From contig DATHVI010000051.1 of the NCBI GenBank assembly GCA_035461385.1, positions 5,433-69,432 on the forward strand: DNA of 64,000 nt, given 5' to 3'. Under the pieces are notes generated by a model, which searched no databases, had not been told where the DNA came from, and saw only the letters and a list, made by a program, of their open reading frames with translations. The DNA is from DATHVI01 sp035461385. GTDB lineage: Bacteria; Actinomycetota; Thermoleophilia; Solirubrobacterales; 70-9. Made by a program: the position numbers and the translations under genes. Positions 25,274-33,137 of this stretch are shown here, piece after piece; the stretch's first letter is position 1, and each line of letters begins with the position of its first letter.

Positions 25274-26187
25274 TAGCCGACGACGATCGTGAACAGCACC
25301 GAGTCGACGCGGTCGAGGAGGCCGCCGTGGGGGCCGAAGACCGCGCCCGAGTCCTTGATCCCGAGGTCGCGCTTGACCATCGACTCGAACAGGTCGCCGA
25401 TCGGCGCCACCGCCGCGACGACCATGCCCATCAACAGGGCGTCGATCCCCGAGAGCCAATCCTGGTAGAGCCCGGCGAACCAGAACCCGAGCGCGCCACC
25501 GACGAAGCCGGCGACGAGGCCCTCGACGGTCTTCTTCGGGGACAGGCTCGGGGCGAGGGGGTGGCGGCCGAACAGTCGGCCGCCGGCGTAGGCGGCAGTG
25601 TCGGAGAGGAAGGTCGCGACGAGGACGTTGATCAGCAGCGCGCCGCCGTGCTCCGGTAGCTCGCGGAGGAGAACCGCGTGCGCGAACGGGATCCCGATCC
25701 AGGCGATGCCGAACGTGGTGATCGCCATCGCGAGGACGATCCCCTGGCGATCACGCTGGAGCACGGCGACGAAGAACATCAGCGGGATGGCGCAGGCGCC
25801 GACGAGGACGATCTGGAGGTGATCGCCCCAGAATGCCGCCGCGACGAGGCCGGCGGCGACGGCGAACGCCACCGGCATCAGCGGCCGGGTCTCGGGGACC
25901 ATGCGGTAGAGCTCGCTGAGGCCGATGCACGCGAGACCCGCCATCGCGATCGCGAACAGGCCTCCGCCGACGGCGACCACCGTCACCGCGAAGGCGATCC
26001 AAGGCACCGCCCAGGCGATCCGCGCGACGGTCTCCGACGCTCCGCCGCCTCCCTCGCGCTCCCGGCGCGCCGGCCTGCGCGGCCGGCGACGGGGTGGCCC
26101 CTCGCGCCGGCGGCGGCGCGACGGCTCGCCGCCGCGTCCCTCCGGAGCCGCGTCCGGCGACTCGAGGTCGAACGGTCCCCGGCGCAT
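25246..26187 (-). CDS. cdsA: Phosphatidate cytidylyltransferase
   Basis: CdsA makes CDP-diacylglycerol from phosphatidate and CTP, feeding PgsA-type enzymes such as that at 12559. The 313-residue protein begins with about 60 residues rich in Arg, Pro and Gly. Seven or eight membrane segments follow, and then the family signature near the C-terminus (VKRDLGIKDSGAVFGPHGGLLDRVDS). The ATG at 26187 overlaps the uppS stop by one base. The usual next gene, dxr, is displaced by the DUF222 remnant and the EamA gene. Confidence 0.94.
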   Translation of the reverse strand: MRRGPFDLESPDAAPEGRGGEPSRRRRREGPPRRRPRRPARREREGGGGASETVARIAWAVPWIAFAVTVVAVGGGLFAIAMAGLACIGLSELYRMVPETRPLMPVAFAVAAGLVAAAFWGDHLQIVLVGACAIPLMFFVAVLQRDRQGIVLAMAITTFGIAWIGIPFAHAVLLRELPEHGGALLINVLVATFLSDTAAYAGGRLFGRHPLAPSLSPKKTVEGLVAGFVGGALGFWFAGLYQDWLSGIDALLMGMVVAAVAPIGDLFESMVKRDLGIKDSGAVFGPHGGLLDRVDSVLFTIVVGYYVSLAFVY

Positions 26188-26894
26188 CAGCGCCTCCCGA
26201 AGCGCCGCCGGCGTCCGGCGTACTCCGCCAGCGCCGCCTCGAACGCCGGGCGATCGAAGTCGGGCCAGAGCTCGTCGCGGAAGACGAGCTCGGAGTAGGC
26301 GCACTGCCAGAGCAGGAAGTTCGAGATCCGGGCCTCGCCGCTCGTTCGGATCAGCAGGTCCGGGTCGTGCATGTCCGGCGCGTAGAGCCGGCGGCGGAAC
26401 TCCTCCTCCCCGCCCGCCTCGAAGCCCCGCGCCGCGTCGACGAGCTCAGCCCTGCCGCCGTAGTTAAAGGCGACAAACAGTGTGATGCGCGAGTTTCCCG
26501 CGGTCCTCCCCTCGGCCCACTCCATCCGCCGGACGAGCTCGGGGTCGACGCCCTCACGGCGGCCGATGAACCGCATCCTCACGCCCTCCTCGTCGAGCTC
26601 GGGCGTCTCGGCCTCGATCCGCTCGGCGAACATCGCCATCAGCGCCTCGACCTCCTCGCGCGAGCGCTGCCAGTTCTCGGTCGAGAACGAGAACACCGTC
26701 AGCTCCTTGATCCCGAGCTCGACCGCGTCGCGCAGCCGCGCCTTGACGACGTCGGCGCCGGCTTGATGCCCCTCGATCACCGGCAGCCCGCGCCGCTCCG
26801 CCCAGCGGCCGTTGCCATCGGTGATGATCGCCACGTACCGGGGGAGCTGTCCCTGCGGACCCCCCGCCCCGCCCTCGGGAGCCAGGGCGCTCAA
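26187..26894 (-). CDS. uppS: Isoprenyl (undecaprenyl) diphosphate synthase, cis-prenyltransferase
   Basis: UppS condenses isopentenyl diphosphate in cis to make the polyprenyl carrier lipid for wall synthesis. The 235-residue protein has the catalytic Asp26 in ITDGNGRWA (Thr in place of the common Met). It also has FSFSTENW, VAFNYGGR and the C-terminal LLIRTSGEARISNFLLWQ with FRDELWPDF. The TTG at 26894 is preferred: it overlaps the frr stop (TTGA) and gives a normal N-terminal length. No other start lies before the catalytic motif except an in-motif GTG. Confidence 0.94.
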   Translation of the reverse strand: MSALAPEGGAGGPQGQLPRYVAIITDGNGRWAERRGLPVIEGHQAGADVVKARLRDAVELGIKELTVFSFSTENWQRSREEVEALMAMFAERIEAETPELDEEGVRMRFIGRREGVDPELVRRMEWAEGRTAGNSRITLFVAFNYGGRAELVDAARGFEAGGEEEFRRRLYAPDMHDPDLLIRTSGEARISNFLLWQCAYSELVFRDELWPDFDRPAFEAALAEYAGRRRRFGRR

Positions 26895-27457
26895 ACCTCG
26901 AGGATCTCTTCTTCCTTCGCCTTCACGAGGCCGTCGATCTCCGCGACCGCCCCGTCGGTGAGCTTCTGCAGCTCGCCCTCGGCGCGGTGCTCGTCGTCGG
27001 CGCCCGCCTCCCCTTCCTTCTTCAGCTCGCGAAGGTCGTGCATCACGTCGCGGCGGATGTTGCGAACCGCGACCCGCCCCTCCTCGGCGACCCCGTGGAC
27101 GACGCGGACCAGGTCCTTGCGGCGCTCCTCGTTGAGCTCGGGAATCTGAAGCCTGATCACGTTGCCGTCGTTGGAGGGGGTCAGCCCGAGGTCCGACTCG
27201 AGAATCGCCTTCTCCAGCAGGCCGATGGCGTTCTTGTCGTACGGAGTCAGCGTCAGCAGCCGCGCCTCCGGGGCGGCGACGTTGGCGAGCTGCCTGAGCG
27301 GGGTCTCGGCGCCGTAGTAGTCGACGGTGACGCGATCGAGGAGGTGCGGAGACGCACGGCCGGTGCGCACCGTCGCGAGCTCGTGCCGGCAGGCCTCGAC
27401 CGACTTCGACATCCGCTCGGATGCGTCCTGGAGCAGCTCGTCGATGATCTCGCTCAT
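26891..27457 (-). CDS. frr: Ribosome recycling factor
   Basis: RRF, with EF-G, splits post-termination ribosomes. The 188-residue length and the sequence are typical: the long helices (VEACRHELATVRTGRASPHLLD and the C-terminal helix), PLRQLANVAAPEARLL and PELNEERRKDLVRVVHGVAEEGRVAVRNIRRD. The ATG overlaps the pyrH stop (ATGA), and the frr stop overlaps uppS, so pyrH-frr-uppS-cdsA is a tightly coupled operon. Confidence 0.97.
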   Translation of the reverse strand: MSEIIDELLQDASERMSKSVEACRHELATVRTGRASPHLLDRVTVDYYGAETPLRQLANVAAPEARLLTLTPYDKNAIGLLEKAILESDLGLTPSNDGNVIRLQIPELNEERRKDLVRVVHGVAEEGRVAVRNIRRDVMHDLRELKKEGEAGADDEHRAEGELQKLTDGAVAEIDGLVKAKEEEILEV

Positions 27458-28191
27458 TGCACGCTTGCGCCATCGGATGAGACCAGCGTTCCCACCCGTT
27501 CGCCGCAGACGATCCTATCTATGTTGCGCTCGTCGACCATGTTGAAGACGTAGATCGGCAAACGGTTGTCCATGCAGAGCGAGAGCGCGGTCGAGTCCAT
27601 CACCCGCAGGCCGCGCTCGATCGCCTCGCGGTGGGTGATCTCGGGGAGGAAGTTCGCATCCGGAACCTGCGACGGGTCGGCGTCGTAGACGCCCTCGACC
27701 CCGTGCTTGGCCATCAGGATCGCCTCGGCGTGAATCTCGAGCGCTCGCAGGGCGGCCGCGGTGTCGGTGGTGAAGAACGGGTTCCCGGTCCCGGCGCCGA
27801 AGATCACGACGCGGCCCTTCTCGAGGTGGCGCATCGCCCGCCGGCGGATGTAGGGCTCGGCAACCTCGGTGACCTCGATCGCCGACAGGACCCGGGTGTG
27901 GGCGCCCAGCTTCTCGAGCGCGTCCTGGAGCGTGAGCGCGTTCAGCACCGTCGCCAGCATCCCCATGTAGTCGGCGGTCGCGCGGTCCATCCCCTCGGCC
28001 GCCCCGGCGAGCCCGCGGTAGATGTTCCCGGCGCCGACGACGAGTGCGACTTCGACTCCCCGCTGCGAGACCTCGTGGACCTGCGCGGCGATCGCCTTCA
28101 CGCGCTCGCCGTCGGTCCCGTACTCGAGCTTCCCCATCAGCGCCTCGCCCGAGAGCTTCAGCAGCACCCGCTTGAACACCGGATCACCCAT
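27454..28191 (-). CDS. pyrH: Uridylate kinase
   Basis: PyrH phosphorylates UMP to UDP in pyrimidine synthesis; bacterial UMP kinases are hexameric and allosterically controlled. The 245-residue protein has the amino-acid-kinase fold with KLSGEALMG, VVGAGNIYRG, the GAGTGNPFFTTDTAAALRA block and the C-terminal VDERNIDRIV. A -10-like TAGGCT (28204-28209) lies 12 bases before the ATG, so it may have its own promoter. Repeat copy 2 separates it from tsf. Confidence 0.97.
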   Translation of the reverse strand: MGDPVFKRVLLKLSGEALMGKLEYGTDGERVKAIAAQVHEVSQRGVEVALVVGAGNIYRGLAGAAEGMDRATADYMGMLATVLNALTLQDALEKLGAHTRVLSAIEVTEVAEPYIRRRAMRHLEKGRVVIFGAGTGNPFFTTDTAAALRALEIHAEAILMAKHGVEGVYDADPSQVPDANFLPEITHREAIERGLRVMDSTALSLCMDNRLPIYVFNMVDERNIDRIVCGERVGTLVSSDGASVQ

Positions 28192-28245
28192 CGTGCGCGC
28201 CGAAGCCTACTGCGCGTCCGCTGAGTGCCAACGGCTGGAGCCCTG

Positions 28246-28337
28246 ACCCGCCGCCCCCGGACGCGGGAGCAGACGAGTACGCGCGCGGCGTAGCCGCGCG
28301 CCAGGTGTTCCAGGCGGGAGCGGAGGAGGCGGCGGAG
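28246..28337 (-). repeat. GC-rich stem-loop repeat, copy 2
   Basis: The element begins at the tsf stop codon. Its outer arms are CCGCCGCC (28248-28255) and GGCGGCGG (28328-28335). The core hairpin has arms GCGCGCGGC (28281-28289) and GCCGCGCGC (28293-28301) around GTA. Compared with copies 1 and 3, both arms changed so that pairing is kept. Confidence 0.82.
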
Positions 28338-28955
28338 TTATTTTTCGCCGACGGCGAAGCGGGCGAAGCGGGCGATGCGGATGTTCTCGCCGGTCTTCGA
28401 CGCGACGTCGGCGCGGAGCTGGTCGATCGTCTTGCCGTCGTAGCGGTCGGCGCGGACGTGCTCCTGCTCGAGCAGCGCGACCTCCTTCGCCCACTTGCGA
28501 AGCTGACCATCGACGATCTTCGGAACGACCTCGTCGGGCTTGCCCTCCTCACGCGCCTTCGCCTCGAACAGCTGCCGCTCCGCCTCCCGCGCCTCGTCGG
28601 GGATATCGTCCGCCGACACGTACACGGGTGGGGTCGGCGACCCGGCGATGTGGATCGCAACCTCGCGAGCGAACTCCCGGAAGTCCTCGTTGCGGGCGAC
28701 GAAGTCGGTCTCGCACTGGACCTCGACCAGGACGCCGACCCTGCCGGTCGCGTGGATGTAGGAGGTGACGAGGCCCTCGCCGGTCGCACGGCCGGAGCGC
28801 TTCGCGGCCGACGCCTGCCCCCTCACCCTGAGGATCTCGATCGCCTTGTCGACGTCGCCGTCGGCCTCTGAAAGCGCGGCCTTGCAGTCCATCATCGCCG
28901 CGCCGGTCCGCTCGCGCAGGACCTTGACGTCGGCGGCGGAGATCGAAGTCTCCAT
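28338..28955 (-). CDS. tsf: Elongation factor Ts
   Basis: EF-Ts is the nucleotide exchange factor for EF-Tu. The 205-residue protein has the N-terminal UBA-like domain (VKVLRERTGAAMMDCKAALSEADGDVDKAIEIL) and the core VQCETDFVARNEDFREFA with ADDIPDEAREAERQ. The C-terminus is shorter than the 270-290 residues of E. coli, as is common in Actinobacteria. ATG 28955 overlaps the rpsB stop (TGATG); a GTG one codon upstream is an alternative. The TAA stop is the last codon before repeat copy 2. Confidence 0.96.
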   Translation of the reverse strand: METSISAADVKVLRERTGAAMMDCKAALSEADGDVDKAIEILRVRGQASAAKRSGRATGEGLVTSYIHATGRVGVLVEVQCETDFVARNEDFREFAREVAIHIAGSPTPPVYVSADDIPDEAREAERQLFEAKAREEGKPDEVVPKIVDGQLRKWAKEVALLEQEHVRADRYDGKTIDQLRADVASKTGENIRIARFARFAVGEK

Positions 28956-29872
28956 CACGAGCTCTCCTTTCCGGTCTCGGGGGTCGGGGCGGGGGCCGCC
29001 TGGGCGCCACCGGTCGCCGCCGGCTCGCCGCCCTGCCCGGCCTGGGCGTCGGCTGCCGCCTTCGCCTCGGCCGCCGCGGCCGCCTCGGCCTCGCGGCGCG
29101 CCCGCTCCTCGGCCTCGCGGCGCTTGCGCTCCTCTTCAGCCCGGCGGCGCTCCTCCTCCTCGGCGCGACGCTTCTCCTCCGCCGCGCGCCAGGCGGTCGC
29201 CGACTCGGCGACCGCTTCGCCGATCGTGCCGACGACGAGGCTGCACGAGCGGATCGAGTCGTCGTTCCCCGGAATCGGGAACGCGACAGGCACCGGGTCG
29301 ACGTTGGTGTCGACGAGGCCGATGATCGGGATCCGCAGCCGCTGCGCCTCGCGGACTGCGATCTCCTCCGTCTTCAGGTCGATGATCAGCGCCGCCTGCG
29401 GGAGGCGCTTCATGTCCCGGACGCCGCCGAGGTTGTACTCGAGCTTCTCGAGCTCGGACTCCATCGACATCCGCTCCTTGGTCGGAAGCAGCTCGAGCCG
29501 GCCCTCCTCCCTGAGCTGGGTGAGCTCGTGGAGGCGATCGATCCGCGCCGACATCGTCTGGAAGTTGGTCAGCAGCCCACCGAGCCAGCGCTGGTTGACA
29601 TAAGGCATCCCGCACCGCTCCGCCCACTCCTTGACCGAGTCGCGGGCCTGCTTCTTGGTGCCGACGAACAGCACCTCGCCGCCCTGGCGGGCGACGTCTG
29701 CGGCGAACCGCCGCGCCTCCGCGAGCAGGTGCTCGGTCTGCAGCAGGTCGATGATGTGGATCCCGTCGCGCTCGCCGTGGATGTAGCGGCGCATGCGCGG
29801 GTCCCAGCGGCGGGTCTGGTGGCCGAAGTGAAGGCCGGCCTCCAACAGCTCCCTGATTCCAGGTTCGGGCAT
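28955..29872 (-). CDS. rpsB: 30S ribosomal protein S2 with long charged C-terminal tail
   Basis: S2 binds the head of the small ribosomal subunit. Residues 1-225 are a normal S2 (LLEAGLHFGHQTRRWDPRM, VGTKKQA, RWLGGLLTNFQTM, VDTNVDPV, IPGNDDS). The last 80 residues or so form a long helix rich in Glu, Arg and Ala followed by a Gly/Pro-rich end, which other lineages lack or have shorter. Length is 305 against about 240 in E. coli. AAGGGAG precedes the ATG. The gene heads the rpsB-tsf operon. Confidence 0.96.
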   Translation of the reverse strand: MPEPGIRELLEAGLHFGHQTRRWDPRMRRYIHGERDGIHIIDLLQTEHLLAEARRFAADVARQGGEVLFVGTKKQARDSVKEWAERCGMPYVNQRWLGGLLTNFQTMSARIDRLHELTQLREEGRLELLPTKERMSMESELEKLEYNLGGVRDMKRLPQAALIIDLKTEEIAVREAQRLRIPIIGLVDTNVDPVPVAFPIPGNDDSIRSCSLVVGTIGEAVAESATAWRAAEEKRRAEEEERRRAEEERKRREAEERARREAEAAAAAEAKAAADAQAGQGGEPAATGGAQAAPAPTPETGKESS

Positions 29873-30000
29873 CGAAAGGCTCCCTTGTCAGCTCTTGCGG
29901 TTGCTCCCACCGGCGCCGCGGGGACCCGGTCCGAGGCGATCTCGCCTCGCCGGGCAGGGCCCCGTGCCCTCCGATGGGGGTCGGGTACAGGTCGCGGCTG

Positions 30001-30006
30001 ATTGTA
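30001..30006 (-). promoter_or_regulatory. Possible -10 of the rpsB operon leader
   Basis: TACAAT on the minus strand, about 125 bases before the rpsB ATG. No convincing -35 is seen. The 172-base leader region (29873-30044) contains no gene. Confidence 0.3.
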
Positions 30007-30044
30007 GAGATGCGCACGCCGCCGGGCGGGTCGCGGCGGCCGGC

Positions 30045-30752
30045 TCAGGCCGCCCTGGCGCGGTCGAGCGCCGCGACGAGGTCCTCCGGCAGCTCGGACT
30101 CGAGCTCGATCCGCTCGCCGGTGAGCGGATGGACGAACCCGAGCCTGGCGCTGTGCAGGAACTGGCGCTCGAGCCCGTGCCGCCCGGCAGAGCCGTAGTC
30201 GGGGTCGCCGGCGAGCGGATGGCCGATCGCGGCGAAGTGGGCTCGGATCTGGTGGGTGCGCCCGGTCTCGAGGCGGGCCTCGAGGTAGGTGTCCGCGGGG
30301 AGCAGCTCGAGGACCTCGAAATGCGTTCGCGCCGGACGGGCGCCGCGGCCGCGCACCGCCCGGCGCTCGGGGGCGCGATAGTCGCGACCGAGGGGCGCGT
30401 CGATCGTCCCCGAGCGCGAGCGCAGGCGTCCGGTGACCAGCGCGAGGTAGGCGCGTTCGACGTCACGCGCCTTGATCATCGCCGCGAGCCGGCGGTGGGC
30501 CTCGTCGGTGCGGGCGACGACCATCAGGCCGGAGGTGTCGCGATCGAGCCGGTGGACGATCCCCGGGCGCTCGGGATCCTCGCCGCCGCCGAGCAGCCCC
30601 GCGAGCTCGTCGACCAGCGTCCGGCCGCGGTGGCCCGGCGCCGGATGGACGACGAGACCGGCGGGCTTCTCGATCACCGCGAGCGCGTCGTCGGCGTGGA
30701 CGATCCGGATTGCCCGCGAATCGCCGCTCCCGTGGCTTCGCTCCGCGCTCAC
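30045..30752 (-). CDS. RluA-family pseudouridine synthase, RluD-like without S4 domain
   Basis: This 235-residue enzyme isomerises uridine to pseudouridine in RNA. The catalytic block GIVHRLDRDTSGLMVVART is present, and RLETGRTHQIRAHFAAIGHPLAGD is the second family signature. An N-terminal S4 RNA-binding domain is absent if the GTG at 30752 is the start. That GTG overlaps the lspA stop (GTGA), a strong reason to choose it. Upstream reading would run through lspA in another frame. Position after lspA matches rluD placement in many genomes; the RNA target cannot be read from sequence. Confidence 0.9.
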   Translation of the reverse strand: MSAERSHGSGDSRAIRIVHADDALAVIEKPAGLVVHPAPGHRGRTLVDELAGLLGGGEDPERPGIVHRLDRDTSGLMVVARTDEAHRRLAAMIKARDVERAYLALVTGRLRSRSGTIDAPLGRDYRAPERRAVRGRGARPARTHFEVLELLPADTYLEARLETGRTHQIRAHFAAIGHPLAGDPDYGSAGRHGLERQFLHSARLGFVHPLTGERIELESELPEDLVAALDRARAA

Positions 30753-31246
30753 GGCTCCGCAGCCCCCTCCCCCTCCTCGCCGCCGGAGAGGGCGATCAGG
30801 ATCAGCAACAGCACGCCGAAGGTGATCGCGATGTCGGCGACGTTGAACGCCGGCCACAGCGGCGGGTCGATGAAGTCGGTGACCTCGCCCTCGCGGAGCC
30901 GGTCCAGCAGGTTGCCGGCGGCGCCGCCGATCAGCAGCCCGACCGCGATCCAGAGGCCTGGACGGGTCGGTCCGGTCGCGAACCAGGCGACGAGCAGGGA
31001 CAGCGTCCCCGCGGTGATCGCGAGCAGGAGCAGGCCACCGTCCTCGAACAGGCCGAACGCGATCCCCGGGTTGCGCACGTTGACGATCTCGAGCCCGAGG
31101 ACGACGTCGATCCGCTCACCCCGTCCGACCGCCCCGCGGACCAGGGCTTTCGTCGCCTGGTCGAGACCGAGCACCACCGCCGCCAGCACCGCCATGCTCG
31201 CCCACGCCTGGGCGGCGCCCGCGCGATCACCGGCCGAGTCGGTCAA
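30749..31246 (-). CDS. lspA: Lipoprotein signal peptidase (signal peptidase II)
   Basis: LspA removes signal peptides from diacylglyceryl-modified prolipoproteins such as the binding protein at 52112. The 165-residue protein has four membrane segments and the catalytic aspartate blocks GGAAGNLLDRL and FNVADIAI, plus VRNPGIAFGLF and VTDFID. The TTG at 31246 overlaps the YggT stop (TTGA) and gives the usual length; no ATG lies before the first helix except an internal one. It is the second TTGA junction in the window. Confidence 0.93.
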   Translation of the reverse strand: MTDSAGDRAGAAQAWASMAVLAAVVLGLDQATKALVRGAVGRGERIDVVLGLEIVNVRNPGIAFGLFEDGGLLLLAITAGTLSLLVAWFATGPTRPGLWIAVGLLIGGAAGNLLDRLREGEVTDFIDPPLWPAFNVADIAITFGVLLLILIALSGGEEGEGAAEP

Positions 31247-31545
31247 CCCCGAATCAGGCCGACGACGATGCCGCGGGCGATGATCAGGAGGAAGATCCCG
31301 ATGATCGGGCTGAGGTCGAGGGCGAACCCGCCGCCGCCGACCGGAGGCAGGATGCGGCGGAAGATGTTCAGGTAGGGGTCGGTCGTCTCGTGGATGAAGT
31401 TGACGACCGCATGCAGGTAACGGTTGTAGGGCAGGCGCGGGATCCAGGAGAGCAGAATCCGGATGAAGATCATCGCCAGGTAGACGAGGAACAGCGCCGA
31501 GACGTAGTCGGCGATCTCGTCGCGACCGATCGCTGCGGTGGTCAA
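31243..31545 (-). CDS. YggT/YlmG-family membrane protein
   Basis: This 100-residue protein has two hydrophobic regions (LFLVYLAMIFIRILLSWIP and LDLSPIIGIFLLIIARGIVVGL), with the family motif FRRILPPVGGGGFALDLSPI. YggT/YlmG proteins sit beside sepF in Firmicutes, Actinobacteria and cyanobacteria and influence division or osmotic traits; the biochemical role is not known. It overlaps proC by 4 bases (start ATG 31545, proC stop 31542) and lspA by 4. Confidence 0.9.
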   Translation of the reverse strand: MTTAAIGRDEIADYVSALFLVYLAMIFIRILLSWIPRLPYNRYLHAVVNFIHETTDPYLNIFRRILPPVGGGGFALDLSPIIGIFLLIIARGIVVGLIRG

Positions 31546-32312
31546 CGGAACCGCTCCAGCGACGCCTCAACCGCGTCGTCGATCGCCCGGGTGAAGCCGG
31601 CCCGCCCGAGCGCCTCGAGGCCGGCCTCAGTCGCCCCGCCGGGCGGCGCCACCGCCCGGCGGATCGCCTCGGGCGCGTGGGATCCGAGCATCGTCGCGGT
31701 GCCGGCGAGCGTCGCCGCGACGAGCTCCGCCGCGACGGTCGGATCGAGCCCCTCGCGGGTACCGGCCTCGGCGAGCGCCTCGGCGAACAGGGCGACGTAG
31801 GCGGGCGAGCAGGACATCACCGCCATCGCCGCGTCGAGACGGTCCTCCGGCAGCTCGACGACCTCCCCGAGCGGCTCGAGCAACGAGACGAGCTCGCGCG
31901 CCACCGCGTCGGGCACGCCCGGCGGCGCCGGGGCGCAGCAGAGCACCCCGCGGTTGACCGCGACCGGCTGATTCGGCATCACGCGGATCACCGGCACCCC
32001 CGGGAAAGCGTCGGCGATCCGGGCGAGCGGTGTCGCGGCGAGGATCGAGATCAGCGCCGGGGCCCGTCGCTCGAGCTCGGCGGCGACGTCGTCGAGCGCC
32101 GCCGGCTTGACCGCGAGCAGGACCACGTCGGTGTCGTCGCGAATCCCGGTCAGGCTCTCGCGGGTCTCACCCCCGACCTCGGCGGCGAGGGCCGCCGCCC
32201 GCGCGCGGTCGAGGTCGCAGAACAGCATCCGCTCGGGCCCGGCGTCGGACGCGGCCCATCCCCTCGCGATCGCCGCTGCCATGTTCCCCGCGCCTGCGAA
32301 CCCGACCTTCAT
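31542..32312 (-). CDS. proC: Pyrroline-5-carboxylate reductase
   Basis: ProC reduces pyrroline-5-carboxylate to proline with NAD(P)H. The 256-residue protein has the N-terminal Rossmann signature VGFAGAGNMAAAI, the middle VIRVMPNQPVAV and the C-terminal dimerisation block (AVAPPGGATEAGLEALGRAG). ATG 32312 has a -10-like TACGCT 7 bases upstream, just after repeat copy 3. The neighbours sepF and yggT are the usual actinobacterial context. Confidence 0.96.
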   Translation of the reverse strand: MKVGFAGAGNMAAAIARGWAASDAGPERMLFCDLDRARAAALAAEVGGETRESLTGIRDDTDVVLLAVKPAALDDVAAELERRAPALISILAATPLARIADAFPGVPVIRVMPNQPVAVNRGVLCCAPAPPGVPDAVARELVSLLEPLGEVVELPEDRLDAAMAVMSCSPAYVALFAEALAEAGTREGLDPTVAAELVAATLAGTATMLGSHAPEAIRRAVAPPGGATEAGLEALGRAGFTRAIDDAVEASLERFR

Positions 32313-32319
32313 CGGCGGA

Positions 32320-32325
32320 AGCGTA
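32320..32325 (-). promoter_or_regulatory. -10 hexamer, probable leaderless promoter (proC)
   Basis: TACGCT on the minus strand, 7 bases before the proC ATG, between repeat copy 3 and the gene. Confidence 0.4.
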
Positions 32326-32351
32326 TCCGGGCGAGCCTGCGAGGCTCCATA

Positions 32352-32505
32352 GACCCGCCGCCCCCGGACGCGGGAGGGGTGGGTTGGCCGGCGACGTTGC
32401 GCCGCCGGAGCCGCATGTCAGGCGCCAAAGGCGCCGCAGGTATCTCCAATGCCCGCGGCGTAGCCGCGGGCCTGGTGTTCACGGCGGGAGCGGAGGAGGC
32501 GGCGG
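32352..32505 (-). repeat. GC-rich stem-loop repeat, copy 3 (enlarged)
   Basis: The element begins at the sepF stop. Outer arms are CCGCCGCC (32355-32362) and GGCGGCGG (32488-32495). The core hairpin is GCCCGCGGC (32451-32459) with GCCGCGGGC (32463-32471) around GTA. About 60 extra bases carry a second perfect hairpin, GGCGCC-AAA-GGCGCC (32421-32435). Confidence 0.82.
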
Positions 32506-33045
32506 TTAGGACTGGTTGAAGAAGCCCTTCTCGACCAGGCGCGCCTTCTCCTCGGCCGAGACCTCGACGTTGCGGGGGGTGAGCAGGAAGGTCTTCTCGG
32601 CGACCTTCTGCATCCCGCCGTCAAGCGCGTACGTGAGCCCCGAGGCGAAGTCGATCAGCCGCTTGGCCAGCTCGCCCTCGGTCGTCTGGAGGTTGAGGAT
32701 CACCGGCACGCCCTGCTTGAAGCGGTCGGCGACCTCCTGGGCGTCGTTGAAGCTGTAGGGAGTGACGAGGTGGACGCGGACGTCGGCGCCGTTCTCGACC
32801 GGCCGCAGCCGTCGCGGCCGCGGCGCCGGCTCGTCGTCCGCGAAGATGTCGTCGATCTCGCTCCGTGCCCTGCGGCGCTCGGAGATCCGGCTCACGGTCC
32901 CCGACCGCGGGGCCGGCGCCGCCGCAGCGTAGGCGTGACCTTCGGCATCGGTTTCGGGCTCGTATACGTCCTCGTCGTGGTACTCGGGATCGTCGGCGAG
33001 TCCGAAGTAGACGAGAGCGCGATGCCATGTGTCGCGAAGTGCCAT
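32506..33045 (-). CDS. sepF: Cell division protein SepF
   Basis: SepF links FtsZ polymers to the membrane and is the main FtsZ anchor in Actinobacteria. The 179-residue protein has an N-terminal amphipathic segment (MALRDTWHRALVYFGLADD) and an acidic, Pro/Arg-rich linker. The conserved C-terminal domain follows (VHLVTPYSFNDAQEVADRFKQGVPVILNLQ, KRLIDFASGLTYALDGGMQKVAEKTFLLTP). Length is normal for the group. The TAA stop is fused to repeat copy 3. Confidence 0.96.
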   Translation of the reverse strand: MALRDTWHRALVYFGLADDPEYHDEDVYEPETDAEGHAYAAAAPAPRSGTVSRISERRRARSEIDDIFADDEPAPRPRRLRPVENGADVRVHLVTPYSFNDAQEVADRFKQGVPVILNLQTTEGELAKRLIDFASGLTYALDGGMQKVAEKTFLLTPRNVEVSAEEKARLVEKGFFNQS

Positions 33046-33089
33046 ACGGCTGCGGTGTTCGCTTCCTCCCCCCGTTCTCCTTCGAGAAA

Positions 33090-33095
33090 ATTATG
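33090..33095 (-). promoter_or_regulatory. Possible -10 of the sepF promoter
   Basis: CATAAT on the minus strand in a short AT-rich stretch, 44 bases before the ATG. A purine-rich GGGGGGAGGAA ribosome-site region lies between. Confidence 0.35.
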
Positions 33096-33112
33096 CCCGA
33101 ATGCAGGGCTGG

Positions 33113-33137
33113 TAAGCCCGATTCAGCACCGGGCTTA
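33113..33137 (-). terminator. Stem-loop after yggS
   Basis: Perfect 8-base arms TAAGCCCG and CGGGCTTA (33113-33120 and 33130-33137) around a 9-base loop. The 5' arm on the minus strand contains the yggS stop codon. There is no U-run, so it may be a terminator or an mRNA-end structure. Confidence 0.45.
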
